A stretch of DNA of 64,000 nucleotides from Sphingobium scionense (GTDB lineage: Bacteria > Pseudomonadota > Alphaproteobacteria > Sphingomonadales > Sphingomonadaceae). Below are positions 42,392-51,096 of this stretch, one piece after another. The translations under genes were made by a program, and so were the position numbers. Every line of letters starts with the position of its first letter. The first letter of the stretch is position 1. The stretch is taken from assembly GCF_014197035.1 (NCBI RefSeq), contig NZ_JACIEU010000013.1, positions 62,001-126,000 of the forward strand. Reading direction: 5' to 3'. The notes below the pieces were generated by a model, which saw nothing but the letters and a program-made list of their open reading frames with translations, was not told where the DNA came from and did not search any database.

Positions 42392-45058
42392 ATGAAAACC
42401 GTCTACACGTTCGGCCCCGGCATTGCCCATGATGACTCGCGCGCCCGCGACAAGGCGGTAGTGGGCGGCAAAGGCGCCAATCTCGGCGAGATGGCGCGGA
42501 TCGGGTTGCCTGTCCCACCCGGCTTCACCATCACAACCGAAGAATGCCTTCATTTCCTGCGCGATCGCCACAGCCAGTCCGCGCGCCTCGATGGCGAAGT
42601 CAGGTCGGCGCTGACCCATATCGAGCGCACGGTGGGCAAGAGGTTCGGCGATCGGCACGATCCCTTGCTGGTATCGGTTCGTTCCGGCGCCCGGGTCTCG
42701 ATGCCGGGCATGATGGACACGATCCTCAACCTGGGCCTCAACGACCAAACGGTGCGTGGCTTGGCTGCTTCGTCTGGCGACGAGCGGTTTGCCTGGGACA
42801 GCTATCGCCGCTTCGTCCAGATGTACGCAAGCGTTGTGCTCGGGATCGATCACGCGCGGTTCGAGGACGCGCTGGAAAAGGCCAAGGAAGATCGCGGCGT
42901 CTCGCAGGACGTGGACCTGAGCGCCACCGATCTTCGTGACTTGATCGGCGAGTTCTTCGGCATCGTCGAGGCCGAACGCGGCGCTCCCTTTCCGCAGGAC
43001 GTCGACGAGCAGCTTGCTTCCGCAATCGCTGCTGTATTCGAATCCTGGGAATCCGATCGCGCCAAGGTCTATCGCCGCCTCAACGGCATCCCTGGCGAAT
43101 GGGGAACGGCGGTCAACGTCCAGGCGATGGTATTCGGCAATCTCGGCGAAACCAGCGCGACGGGCGTCGCCTTCACCCGCAATCCGGCAACCGGGGACAA
43201 GGCCTATTACGGAGAATGGCTGGTCAACGCCCAGGGCGAGGATGTGGTCGCCGGGATCCGGACGCCGCAATATCTGACGCTCGCAGCCCGCACGGCCGCC
43301 GGCGCCAAGCTGCCGTCGATGGAAGAGGCGCTGCCCGCGGTCTTCACGGAGCTCGCCCGCCTGTTCGAGCTGCTCGAGCTGCACTATCAGGACATGCAGG
43401 ACATCGAATTCACGGTCGAGCGCGGCAAGCTCTATATCCTGCAGACCCGCTCCGGAAAGCGCACGGCCAAAGCCGCGCTGAAGATCGCCGTCGATATGGT
43501 CGAGGAAGGCCTGATCGCCGAGGAAGCGGCGATCAGGCGGATCGATCCGGCCTCGCTCGATCAGCTTCTGCATCCCACGCTCGATCCCGACGCGCCACGG
43601 ACCCTGCTGGGATCGGGGCTTCCGGCTTCGCCGGGGGCTGCATCGGGCGCGGTCGTGTTCGACGCCGATACGGCTGCGGTGCGCGCCGAACTGGGGGAAA
43701 ACGTCATCCTGGTCCGGCAGGAAACTTCGCCGGACGACATCCATGGCATGCATGTCGCTCGCGGAATTCTGACTGCCAAGGGCGGCATGACCAGCCATGC
43801 GGCGGTCGTCGCGCGGGGCATGGGGCGCCCTTGCGTCTCGGGGGCGTCCAGCCTGTCGATCGATTACCAGGCGCGATCAGCGGAGATTGGTGGCGTGCAC
43901 ATCGCCGAAGGTGACCTGATCACTATCGATGGCAGCACCGGCGAGATTTTCCAGGGCGCCCTGCCAACCGTGATGCCTGAGCTTGACCGCGAATTTGCGA
44001 CGGTGATGGCCTGGGCCGATCGGCATCGCCGCATGAATGTGCGCACCAATGCCGAAACCCCGGCCGATTGCGAAGTCGCCCGCCAGTTCGGAGCGGAAGG
44101 CATCGGTCTGTGCCGCACCGAACACATGTTTTTCGACGGCGAACGCATCAACTTCATGCGCCAGATGATCCTGGCCGCGAATGTGGCTGAGCGGCTCGTC
44201 GCGCTCGATCGGTTGTTGCCCGAACAGCGTAGCGATTTCGCCCGGATTTTCGAGATCATGCAGGGGCTTCCCGTCACGGTGCGGCTGCTCGATCCCCCAC
44301 TCCATGAGTTTCTTCCCCATTCCGAATCGGAATTCACCGAGCTGTCCGCCGCCGTCGGCATCGGCGTGGATCAGCTCAGACGCCGGGCCGAGGAATTAGC
44401 CGAGTCCAATCCGATGCTCGGCCACCGCGGCTGCCGCCTGGGCGTGGTCTATCCGGAAATCTACGAGATGCAGGCCCGCGCAATCTTCGAAGCGGCCTGC
44501 GCGGTGAGCCGGGAGACCGGCCAACCGGTCGTGCCGGAAATCATGATCCCCCTCGTCGGCACGGCCCGCGAACTCGACATGCTCAAGCGGATTGTGATCG
44601 GGGTGTCGGAAGCGGTCTTCGCGGAGCAGGGATTGACGGTTGAATTCACCGTCGGGACCATGATCGAATTGCCCCGCGCCGCGCTGGTGGCGGACGAGAT
44701 CGCCAAGGTTGGCGAGTTCTTCTCGTTCGGCACCAACGATCTTACCCAGACCACGCTGGGCATCAGCCGGGACGATGCCGGACGGTTTCTTGGCAGCTAC
44801 ATAGACAAGGGCATCTTTGCCACCGACCCATTCGTCAGCATCGATGTAGAAGGGGTCGGCAAGCTGATTGCGATGGCCGCCCGTCTGGGCCGCGAGGCCC
44901 GCCCCGACATCAAGCTGGGGATCTGCGGCGAACACGGCGGCGATCCGGCCTCGATCGCGTTCTGCGACAGGGTCGGCCTCGATTATGTCAGCGCTTCCCC
45001 GTTCCGAGTTCCCATAGCGCGCCTCGCCGCTGCCCAATCGGCACTGGCCGCTACCTAG
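42392..45058 (+). CDS. ppdK: Pyruvate, phosphate dikinase
   Basis: An 888-residue, three-domain enzyme of normal length. The N-terminal ATP-grasp domain has GGKGANLGEMARIGLPVPPG and SVRSGARVSMPGMMDTILNL. The swivelling phosphohistidine domain carries GGMTSHAAVVARGMGRPCVS (catalytic His). The C-terminal PEP/pyruvate barrel ends with LGICGEHGGDPASIAFC. It interconverts pyruvate + ATP + Pi and PEP + AMP + PPi. Most genomes carry it among housekeeping genes, so its place inside a catabolic operon suggests that the pathway yields pyruvate that must be turned into PEP for growth. The DapA-family gene follows after 51 bp. Confidence 0.93.
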   Translation: MKTVYTFGPGIAHDDSRARDKAVVGGKGANLGEMARIGLPVPPGFTITTEECLHFLRDRHSQSARLDGEVRSALTHIERTVGKRFGDRHDPLLVSVRSGARVSMPGMMDTILNLGLNDQTVRGLAASSGDERFAWDSYRRFVQMYASVVLGIDHARFEDALEKAKEDRGVSQDVDLSATDLRDLIGEFFGIVEAERGAPFPQDVDEQLASAIAAVFESWESDRAKVYRRLNGIPGEWGTAVNVQAMVFGNLGETSATGVAFTRNPATGDKAYYGEWLVNAQGEDVVAGIRTPQYLTLAARTAAGAKLPSMEEALPAVFTELARLFELLELHYQDMQDIEFTVERGKLYILQTRSGKRTAKAALKIAVDMVEEGLIAEEAAIRRIDPASLDQLLHPTLDPDAPRTLLGSGLPASPGAASGAVVFDADTAAVRAELGENVILVRQETSPDDIHGMHVARGILTAKGGMTSHAAVVARGMGRPCVSGASSLSIDYQARSAEIGGVHIAEGDLITIDGSTGEIFQGALPTVMPELDREFATVMAWADRHRRMNVRTNAETPADCEVARQFGAEGIGLCRTEHMFFDGERINFMRQMILAANVAERLVALDRLLPEQRSDFARIFEIMQGLPVTVRLLDPPLHEFLPHSESEFTELSAAVGIGVDQLRRRAEELAESNPMLGHRGCRLGVVYPEIYEMQARAIFEAACAVSRETGQPVVPEIMIPLVGTARELDMLKRIVIGVSEAVFAEQGLTVEFTVGTMIELPRAALVADEIAKVGEFFSFGTNDLTQTTLGISRDDAGRFLGSYIDKGIFATDPFVSIDVEGVGKLIAMAARLGREARPDIKLGICGEHGGDPASIAFCDRVGLDYVSASPFRVPIARLAAAQSALAAT

Positions 45059-45109
45059 CGCGGAACCCGGCCAAGAGCTTAACAAGTCAAAGGGTGGAGG
45101 AGAAGAACC

Positions 45110-46072
45110 ATGGACTATGATCGCAAGGACGCCAAGAAATGGGCCACCGAGACAGTCCGGGGGTTTTACCAGTGTCCGATCACCCCGATGACCGCGGACC
45201 ACAAGTTCGACATCGACGGGATCCGCTACAACATCGACAAATATGTCGAAATGGGCCTTGATGGCCTGGTTGTCGGCGGCTTCATTGCCGAATGCTGGAA
45301 CGTCACTCCGTCCGAATGGATGCGCTATCACGAGATCGTCGCCGAGGCCAACGCCGGGCGGCTCGATCTTTGGACGATCATCCTCGACCCGTCGGTCCAC
45401 CTCGCGCTCGAAAAGATGCAGTTCGTCGAGGAGCTGGGTTTCAACGGCGCCGAGGTCATCAATCCCGTCGTCCAGCTTCGCACCGACGACGAGATTTTCG
45501 CCTGGTTCAAGTATCTGACCGATCGCAGCAACATGGCGGTCTGCCTCTACCGCACGCCGGTTTCGGGCACGGTGCTGAGCTGGAACCTGATGCGCCGCCT
45601 GGCCGATCTCGAGACCGTGATCGGGGTCAAGCAGGGTGCGCTCAATCGCGCCGAGACGATCAAGATCCGCAGCCTGATGCCCGAAGGCTTCAACACCATG
45701 GAGCCGTTTGAGTATTTCTTCCTCGAAGACCTCCGGCTGGGCGGGACGGTGTGCTGGGGCGAACTGTCGTTCATGCTCTATGGCAAGAAGCGCCACCTCG
45801 CGCGCGACTACATCAACCTCGCCCACCAGGGCAAATGGGAAGAGGCCCGCACCAAGTGGGAAGGCCTGCACGACGTCCGCGAATATTACCATGACCAGTT
45901 TGTCTGGGATATCGCGCGCACCGCGACCTATGCTTCGGCGCTGGCGAACATCAAGGCGTGGTATGAGGCGATCGGCCTCAAGGCCGGCCCGATCCTGCCG
46001 CCGGTCGCGGACGTGACCCCGCAGAAGAAGGAAGAGATCAGGGCCAAGCTCATCGAGCTCGGCATCGCCTGA
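45110..46072 (+). CDS. DapA-family lyase/aldolase
   Basis: A 320-residue class I aldolase-type (beta/alpha)8 barrel of the dihydrodipicolinate synthase superfamily. The Schiff-base lysine is in VIGVKQGAL and the catalytic tyrosine in VCLYRTPVSG. The N-terminal YQCPITPMTADHKFDIDGIR is the usual family opening. In oxygenase clusters, members such as NahE cleave pyruvate from ring-fission products, so a retro-aldol release of pyruvate is a fair inference, matching the PPDK gene next door. The segment GTVCWGELSFMLYGKKRHLA differs from biosynthetic DapA. GGAGGAG lies upstream. Exact substrate unknown. Confidence 0.85.
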   Translation: MDYDRKDAKKWATETVRGFYQCPITPMTADHKFDIDGIRYNIDKYVEMGLDGLVVGGFIAECWNVTPSEWMRYHEIVAEANAGRLDLWTIILDPSVHLALEKMQFVEELGFNGAEVINPVVQLRTDDEIFAWFKYLTDRSNMAVCLYRTPVSGTVLSWNLMRRLADLETVIGVKQGALNRAETIKIRSLMPEGFNTMEPFEYFFLEDLRLGGTVCWGELSFMLYGKKRHLARDYINLAHQGKWEEARTKWEGLHDVREYYHDQFVWDIARTATYASALANIKAWYEAIGLKAGPILPPVADVTPQKKEEIRAKLIELGIA

Positions 46073-46092
46073 TCGGACGCGGGACATCGGCA

Positions 46093-47100
46093 ATGACCAG
46101 GCAACTGCACTTCTGCATCCACGGCGCAGGCGGACTTGGTTCCGTTATCGGCGGCTTCCTGGCCCGCGGCGGACACAAGGTAACGCTGATTGCGCGCAAA
46201 CCCCATGTCGAGGCCATCCGCCAGGGTGGTCTGCAAATCGAAGGGGTGCGGGCGCAGTTCGTGCAGCGCGCCAACCTGTTCGCGGTCGAGACCCCGGCCG
46301 AGGTCGAGGGCGCGATCGACTATTACATCCTGCTGACCAAGGCGAAGGGCACCGATCAGGCGCTGGCCGATGCGGCGGTGCTGGTTGACCGGACAGCCTG
46401 CGCCCTCACCTTGCAGAACGGGGTTGGCAAGGAAGGCCGGCTGCAGGCCGCGTTCGGCAAGGACGAGGTGATTGGCGGGTCGATCATGGACGGCGCAACC
46501 CTGCTCGAACCCGGCCGGGCGCTCAACCACATGGCCGTCCCGGTAACCGCCTATTTCGGCGAACTAGGAGGCGGAGAAAGCGATCGCACCCGGACCATGG
46601 CCGAGGCGCTGGACTCAGCCGGGATGGGGTCCCGCTCGACTGCCGACATCACCCATGTCCATTGGGAAAAACTGGTCCAGGTCGGAAGTGCTTCATCGTG
46701 GAGCGCCAGCACCCTGGGCGGCATCAAAGAGCTCGATTTCATCGACGGTGTGGCGGTACGCGAAGGCGCGGCCCAGTATATCCTGATCGTCAAGGACCTG
46801 CTGGCGATCTACAAGGCGCTGGGGTACGAACCGCAAAATTTCTTCGCGCCCGTCTCACGGCTCGTCGAGATCAACGGAGAAAGCTTCGCGCTCGCCGGGG
46901 TGATGGCCATGGTCGGCCGGTTCAAGCCGGAGAATCGCCCGGTCCGGACCTCGATGCACGATGACCTGGTGGCAGGACGGCGCATGGAGGTTGACGAAAT
47001 ACTGGGACCGCTCGCCGAGGCCGCCGAACGCCTCGGCGTCGATGCACCGACATTCCTGGGGGCTTACCGGATCCTCAAGACCCTGAACACCTACCTTTGA
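46093..47100 (+). CDS. Ketopantoate reductase-family dehydrogenase
   Basis: A 335-residue protein of the 2-dehydropantoate 2-reductase (ApbA/PanE) family. The NADP-binding loop is IHGAGGLGSVIGGFLARGGH, the middle has ALTLQNGVGKE, and the C-terminal helical domain contains the conserved SMHDDLVAGRRMEVDEI, with the active-site lysine expected in HWEKLVQVG. In a catabolic operon it probably reduces or oxidises a 2-oxo/2-hydroxy acid rather than making pantothenate. It follows the DapA-family gene by 20 bp and precedes the next gene by 22 bp. Confidence 0.85.
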   Translation: MTRQLHFCIHGAGGLGSVIGGFLARGGHKVTLIARKPHVEAIRQGGLQIEGVRAQFVQRANLFAVETPAEVEGAIDYYILLTKAKGTDQALADAAVLVDRTACALTLQNGVGKEGRLQAAFGKDEVIGGSIMDGATLLEPGRALNHMAVPVTAYFGELGGGESDRTRTMAEALDSAGMGSRSTADITHVHWEKLVQVGSASSWSASTLGGIKELDFIDGVAVREGAAQYILIVKDLLAIYKALGYEPQNFFAPVSRLVEINGESFALAGVMAMVGRFKPENRPVRTSMHDDLVAGRRMEVDEILGPLAEAAERLGVDAPTFLGAYRILKTLNTYL

Positions 47101-47122
47101 CCTTTCGGCACGGGAAACCCTT

Positions 47123-48190
47123 TTGAACCGCTATACCATAGCCAATATTCCCGGCGACGGCACCGGCCGCGAGGTTCTGCCCGCCGGGGTGCAGGTCTTG
47201 TCGGCGGTAGCGCAGCGATGTGGCTTTGCGCTCGAGTTTCGCGACTTCGACTGGAGCTGCGAAACCTATCTCGCCACCGGGAAAATGATGCCCGATGACG
47301 GGCTCACCCGGCTTGCCGATCATGACGCAATCTTCCTTGGCGCGGTCGGTTACCCGGGGGTGCCCGATCACGTCTCGCTGTGGGGCCTGCTGCTGCCGAT
47401 CCGGCGCGAATTCGATCAATATGTCAATCTCCGGCCGGTGCGGTTGCTGCCCGGCATTCGCTCGCCGCTGCGCGAAAAGAGCACCGGCGATATCGACTTC
47501 TGGGTGGTGCGGGAAAATTCGGAAGGCGAATATTCCCAGATCGGCGGCCGCACCGGCACCGGCGAGGATGAAATCGTCATCCAGCAGGCAGTATTCACCC
47601 GCCGCGGCACCGACCGGATCCTGCGTTACGCCTTCGATTTCGCGCGCAAGCTTGGCCGGCCGCATGTCACCTCGGCCACCAAGTCGAACGGGCTCTACCA
47701 TTCGATGCCGTTCTGGGACGAGCGTTTCGCGGCGATCGGCGCGGAATATCCCGGGATCGCCACCGACCAGTACCATATCGACATTCTGGCCGCCCGCTTC
47801 GTGATGTCACCCGAACGGTTCGACGTGGTGGTCGGATCCAATCTGTTCGGCGACATCCTGTCCGATCTCGGTCCCGGCGTAACCGGGACGATAGCGGTCG
47901 CGCCGTCGGCCAATCTCAATCCGTCGCGGCGCTATCCGTCGATGTTCGAACCGGTGCACGGATCGGCTCCGGACATTGCCGGCCAGGGCATTGCCAATCC
48001 GATCGGACAGATCTGGTCGGGGGCGATGATGCTCGACCATCTGGGAGAAGCGGAAGCCGCAGCGATGGTGCTGGCCGCGATCGAAGCGGTCCTGCGCGAT
48101 CCGCAAGCAGTCCTGACCCCCGATCTGGGCGGCAACGGCAGTACAGCGGTCCTGACCCGCCAAATATTGGAAAAGCTGCAGGGAAGGTGA
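47123..48190 (+). CDS. Isocitrate/isopropylmalate-dehydrogenase-family enzyme, tartrate/D-malate dehydrogenase-like
   Basis: A 355-residue beta-decarboxylating dehydrogenase. Motifs: ANIPGDGTGREVLPAG at the start, YVNLRPVRLLPGIRSPLREK, VRENSEGEYSQIGGR, VTSATKSNGLYHSMPFWDE and the metal site VVGSNLFGDILSDLG, ending with FEPVHGSAPDIAGQGIANP. The spacing suits tartrate/D-malate dehydrogenases better than LeuB. It would oxidise and decarboxylate a 2-hydroxy acid to a keto acid such as pyruvate using NAD+. The start is TTG at 47123, with GGGAAA 8 bases upstream. It shares an operon with the ketopantoate-reductase-like gene. Confidence 0.88.
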   Translation: MNRYTIANIPGDGTGREVLPAGVQVLSAVAQRCGFALEFRDFDWSCETYLATGKMMPDDGLTRLADHDAIFLGAVGYPGVPDHVSLWGLLLPIRREFDQYVNLRPVRLLPGIRSPLREKSTGDIDFWVVRENSEGEYSQIGGRTGTGEDEIVIQQAVFTRRGTDRILRYAFDFARKLGRPHVTSATKSNGLYHSMPFWDERFAAIGAEYPGIATDQYHIDILAARFVMSPERFDVVVGSNLFGDILSDLGPGVTGTIAVAPSANLNPSRRYPSMFEPVHGSAPDIAGQGIANPIGQIWSGAMMLDHLGEAEAAAMVLAAIEAVLRDPQAVLTPDLGGNGSTAVLTRQILEKLQGR

Positions 48191-48228
48191 TCCCCGGCAG
48201 TCTTCGCGAGCCTGAAGGAACGAAACGC

Positions 48229-49551
48229 ATGAGCCTGCAACGTCAGCTTCACCTCGGCGCGTTCATGCGGCCGGTCAGCATCCATACCGGCGCCTGGCGC
48301 TACCCCGGGGCAATCCCGGATGCGAATTTCAACTTCGCCGCGATCCGGCAATTCGCGCGCAAGCTGGAAGCAGGCAAGTTCGACGCCTTTTTCATGGCTG
48401 ATCATCTCGGGGTCCTGAACATGCCGGTCGAGGCGCTGCGGCGCAGCCACACCGTCACCTCGTTCGAACCCTTCACCCTGCTGTCGGCGCTGGCTGGCGC
48501 CACCGAACGGATCGGGCTGGTCGCCACTGCCTCCACCACCTTCGACGAACCCTTTCACGTCGCGCGCCGCTTTGCCTCGCTCGATCACCTCAGCGGCGGG
48601 CGGGCCGGCTGGAACGTCGTCACCACGTCCAACCCCGAGAGCGCCAAGAATTTCGGGTTCGAGGTGCAGCCCGATCATTCCGGCCGCTACGGGCGCGCCC
48701 GCGAATTCTACGACGTCGTGACTGGCCTGTGGGACAGCTTCGCGGAAGACGCCTTCGTCTGCGATGCGGAAAGCGGCATCTATTTCAATCCCGCGCGGAT
48801 GCACGTCCTCGATCACAGAGGGCTGCATTTCTCGGTCCTCGGGCCGCTCAACATCGCCCGCCCCCCGCAGGGCTGGCCGGTCATCTTCCAGGCGGGGGCC
48901 TCGGACCCTGGACGCCAGCTTGCCGCCGAAACCGCCGAAGTCGTCTTTGCCGCTGGATCGAATCTTGCCGCCGCCAAGAGCTTTTATTCTGATGTGAAAG
49001 GGCGGATGATCCCGATCGGACGCAATCCCGATCATCTCAAGATCCTGCCCGCCGCGCTCGTCGTTGTCGGTGACACGGTCGAGCAGGCCAAGGCCAAGCG
49101 CGCTCACCTGGACAGCCTGGTTCACTATGAAAGCGGGATTCACTCGCTGTGCGGCATGCTCGATCATGATGTTTCGGGGTTCGACCCCGATGGCCCCCTC
49201 CCCGAAATACCCGATACCAACGCCAGCAAGACCTCTCGTGAAATGCTGGTCACGCAAGCCCGACAGTACAACCTCACCATCCGCCAGCTCGCCGCGAAAG
49301 CCGGCAGCTATGCCGGGCTCGCCTTCGTCGGCACTCCGGCTTCGATCGCCGACGAGATGGAGCAATGGCTGGAGGAGCGCGGTTCGGACGGGTTCGTCGT
49401 GATGTTCCCCTATCTGCCGGAGGGGCTCGACGATTTCGTCGATCGGGTCGTGCCCGAATTGCAGCGCCGGGGCATTTTCCGCAAGGACTACCAAGGCACG
49501 ACCCTGCGCGATCATTTCGGGTTGCCGCGCCCCGGCAATCGATTCTTTTGA
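48229..49551 (+). CDS. LLM-class flavin-dependent monooxygenase (NtaA/SnaA/DszA type)
   Basis: A 440-residue luciferase-like monooxygenase. Landmarks: MSLQRQLHLGAFMRPVSIHT, FDAFFMADHLGVLN, DHLSGGRAGWNVVTTSNPES (the NTA-monooxygenase subgroup signature) and WPVIFQAGASDPGRQLAAE. It uses FMNH2 from a separate reductase to hydroxylate or cleave C-N or C-S bonds. I start at 48229 (GAAGGA about 9 bases upstream); an earlier GTG at 48187 overlaps the previous stop and has no ribosome-binding site. No flavin reductase is visible. Substrate unknown. Confidence 0.9.
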   Translation: MSLQRQLHLGAFMRPVSIHTGAWRYPGAIPDANFNFAAIRQFARKLEAGKFDAFFMADHLGVLNMPVEALRRSHTVTSFEPFTLLSALAGATERIGLVATASTTFDEPFHVARRFASLDHLSGGRAGWNVVTTSNPESAKNFGFEVQPDHSGRYGRAREFYDVVTGLWDSFAEDAFVCDAESGIYFNPARMHVLDHRGLHFSVLGPLNIARPPQGWPVIFQAGASDPGRQLAAETAEVVFAAGSNLAAAKSFYSDVKGRMIPIGRNPDHLKILPAALVVVGDTVEQAKAKRAHLDSLVHYESGIHSLCGMLDHDVSGFDPDGPLPEIPDTNASKTSREMLVTQARQYNLTIRQLAAKAGSYAGLAFVGTPASIADEMEQWLEERGSDGFVVMFPYLPEGLDDFVDRVVPELQRRGIFRKDYQGTTLRDHFGLPRPGNRFF

Positions 49552-49605
49552 CGCGGCGAACCGAAAGCCGCAGACCAGACCGCTAACGACACGGAGGGAA
49601 CAACC

Positions 49606-49893
49606 ATGGCCGCCTATTTCATCGCTTCCGTCACCTCGCACGACGATGGCTGGGTTGCGGACTACCAAGCCAATGTTCCGCCGATGGTTGCGCGGTTCGG
49701 CGGCGAACTGATCTGCCGCTCCAACCAGTTCGAACGCTTCGAAGGCGAAGGCGCGGCGCCGCACTATACGGTGATCATCCGCTTCCCTGCGATGGCGGAT
49801 GTCCAAGCGTTCATGGCCTGCCCCGACTATGCGCCGTTCAAGGTTGCACGGATCGCCGGCGCAACGTCCGACATTTTCGCGGTCGCCGACTGA
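49606..49893 (+). CDS. DUF1330 protein
   Basis: A 95-residue dimeric alpha/beta-barrel-type protein starting MAAYFIASVTSHDDGWVADY, with the central GGELICRSNQFERFEGEG and YTVIIRFPAMADVQAFMACP. DUF1330 proteins are small ferredoxin-like-fold proteins of unclear role, frequent in catabolic gene sets. GGAGGG precedes the start. It lies 54 bp behind the LLM monooxygenase in the same operon. Confidence 0.85.
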   Translation: MAAYFIASVTSHDDGWVADYQANVPPMVARFGGELICRSNQFERFEGEGAAPHYTVIIRFPAMADVQAFMACPDYAPFKVARIAGATSDIFAVAD

Positions 49894-49919
49894 CCGGCGC
49901 AGCCTTTGGAGATCGAACC

Positions 49920-50351
49920 ATGCAAAGCCTGCGCATCTTCTTCATCGCCAGCGGAATCTGGTACCTGTGCAATCTGGTCCTGCTCTGGCCGCCGGTCTAT
50001 GCAGGGGCCCTGTCCCTGATCTATCCGGGAATCGATCTGGGCCAGGGCCAGCCGGTGTTCGATCTGCTGCTCGATGCCTGGCTGATCGTCGGGATACAGC
50101 TGGCCGCGATCGGTATCGTCGCCCTGTGGGGCGCGCGGCAGCCGTGGAAATACATCGCGCTGGTCCCGGTGATCGTGCTAACCGAAGCGGTCGGCGCGGC
50201 ATGGGACATCTACAGCCTGTTGTGCAGCGGCGAGGCGGAATGGGTCGTCTTCACAACGCTGGCGGCTCATGCTGTGATCGTACTCGGAGCCTGGTACACC
50301 TGGACTGCGGCGCACCGGGAAAAGGCGCAACAAGGCGCAGTGACCTCATAG
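49920..50351 (+). CDS. Small integral membrane protein
   Basis: A 143-residue protein with four predicted transmembrane helices (IFFIASGIWYLCNLVLLW, WLIVGIQLAAIGIVALWG, YIALVPVIVLTEAVGAAW, VVFTTLAAHAVIVLGAWY). It follows the DUF1330 gene by 26 bp, with TGGAG upstream, and ends the operon. I do not recognise a family with confidence; DoxX-like or unknown transporter-associated proteins are possible. Confidence 0.7.
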   Translation: MQSLRIFFIASGIWYLCNLVLLWPPVYAGALSLIYPGIDLGQGQPVFDLLLDAWLIVGIQLAAIGIVALWGARQPWKYIALVPVIVLTEAVGAAWDIYSLLCSGEAEWVVFTTLAAHAVIVLGAWYTWTAAHREKAQQGAVTS

Positions 50352-50389
50352 ATTGAAAAACGGCCAAGGCGAAGAACGGACGCGGAACG

Positions 50390-51001
50390 TTATGGAGTTC
50401 GCGCGGCGTCTTTGACGGCGAAGTTGTTGACGATGCGACTGATGGTGGCGCGATGGACGCGGAAGAGGCGGGCGATATCGGCTGTCGATCTGCCAGCGGT
50501 GAGCATGGTGATGACCTCGGTCTGTTGGTGGGGCGAGAGCTTGGGTTGTCGGCCGCCACTGCGCCCCTGGGCACGCGCCGAGCGCAGGCCAGCCTGCGTT
50601 CGTTCGCGCACCATGGCGCGCTCGAACTCGGCGAACGAGCCCAGCATTTGCATCATCATGCGACCGGATGCCGTTGTGCTGTCGATATTTTCGGTCAGCG
50701 AGCGGAATCCGGCGCCGGCCTTTTCGACGCGGTCGAGGATAAGCAGCAGATCTTTCAGCGACCGCGACAGCCGGTCAAGTTTCCAGGCTGCGAGAACATC
50801 ACCGGGCTCGAGACGGTCGAGCAGTCGGTGGAGTTCCGGTCGATCCCAGCGGCCGCCCGAGGCATGTTCTTCGTAGAACCGGGTGCAGCCCGCGGCTTCG
50901 AGTGCTTCGATCTGCGGGGCGGTATCCTGGTCTTCGGCCTTGGACACGCGAGCATAGCCGAGCAGCTTGGGTGATGCTGCATTTATCTGTTGCTTTTGCA
51001 T
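50390..51001 (-). CDS. Serine recombinase (Tn3-type resolvase/invertase)
   Basis: About 203 residues from the ATG at 51001. The catalytic domain opens LLGYARVSKAEDQDTAPQIE, containing the nucleophilic serine of RVS, and has GDVLAAWKLDRLSRSLKDLL and GRMMMQMLGSFAEFERAMVR. The C-terminal helix-turn-helix is STADIARLFRVHRATISRI. It resolves cointegrates at a res site. An in-frame codon at 51109 would add 36 unusual residues. It sits downstream of the TPR gene and the transposase gene on the same strand, the expected content of a Tn3-family transposon. Confidence 0.85.
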   Translation of the reverse strand: MQKQQINAASPKLLGYARVSKAEDQDTAPQIEALEAAGCTRFYEEHASGGRWDRPELHRLLDRLEPGDVLAAWKLDRLSRSLKDLLLILDRVEKAGAGFRSLTENIDSTTASGRMMMQMLGSFAEFERAMVRERTQAGLRSARAQGRSGGRQPKLSPHQQTEVITMLTAGRSTADIARLFRVHRATISRIVNNFAVKDAARTP

Positions 51002-51065
51002 GTCGTTTGGCAACAGCTTTGTGCGACGAATAGCGCGTTGTTTTTGCTGGACCGGTCTGGATGCT

Positions 51066-51085
51066 GCGCAAACGACCGTTTGCGC
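51066..51085. promoter_or_regulatory. Palindrome in front of the resolvase gene, candidate res subsite
   Basis: GCGCAAACGACCGTTTGCGC has perfect 9-bp arms around AC. It is 65-84 bp upstream of the resolvase start and downstream of the TPR gene, where a res recombination site with several dyads is expected. Only this dyad is clear by eye. Confidence 0.4.
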
Positions 51086-51096
51086 GCGTTCGTTCC

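Noticed and set aside
44396..46093. 565-codon open frame on the minus strand
   Set aside because: Antisense to ppdK and the DapA-family gene; low-complexity composition and no start signal.
47932..49806. 624-codon open frame on the minus strand
   Set aside because: It is antisense to the IPMDH-like and LLM monooxygenase genes, whose domains are unmistakable. Long antisense frames are common in high-GC DNA, and the translation matches no family.
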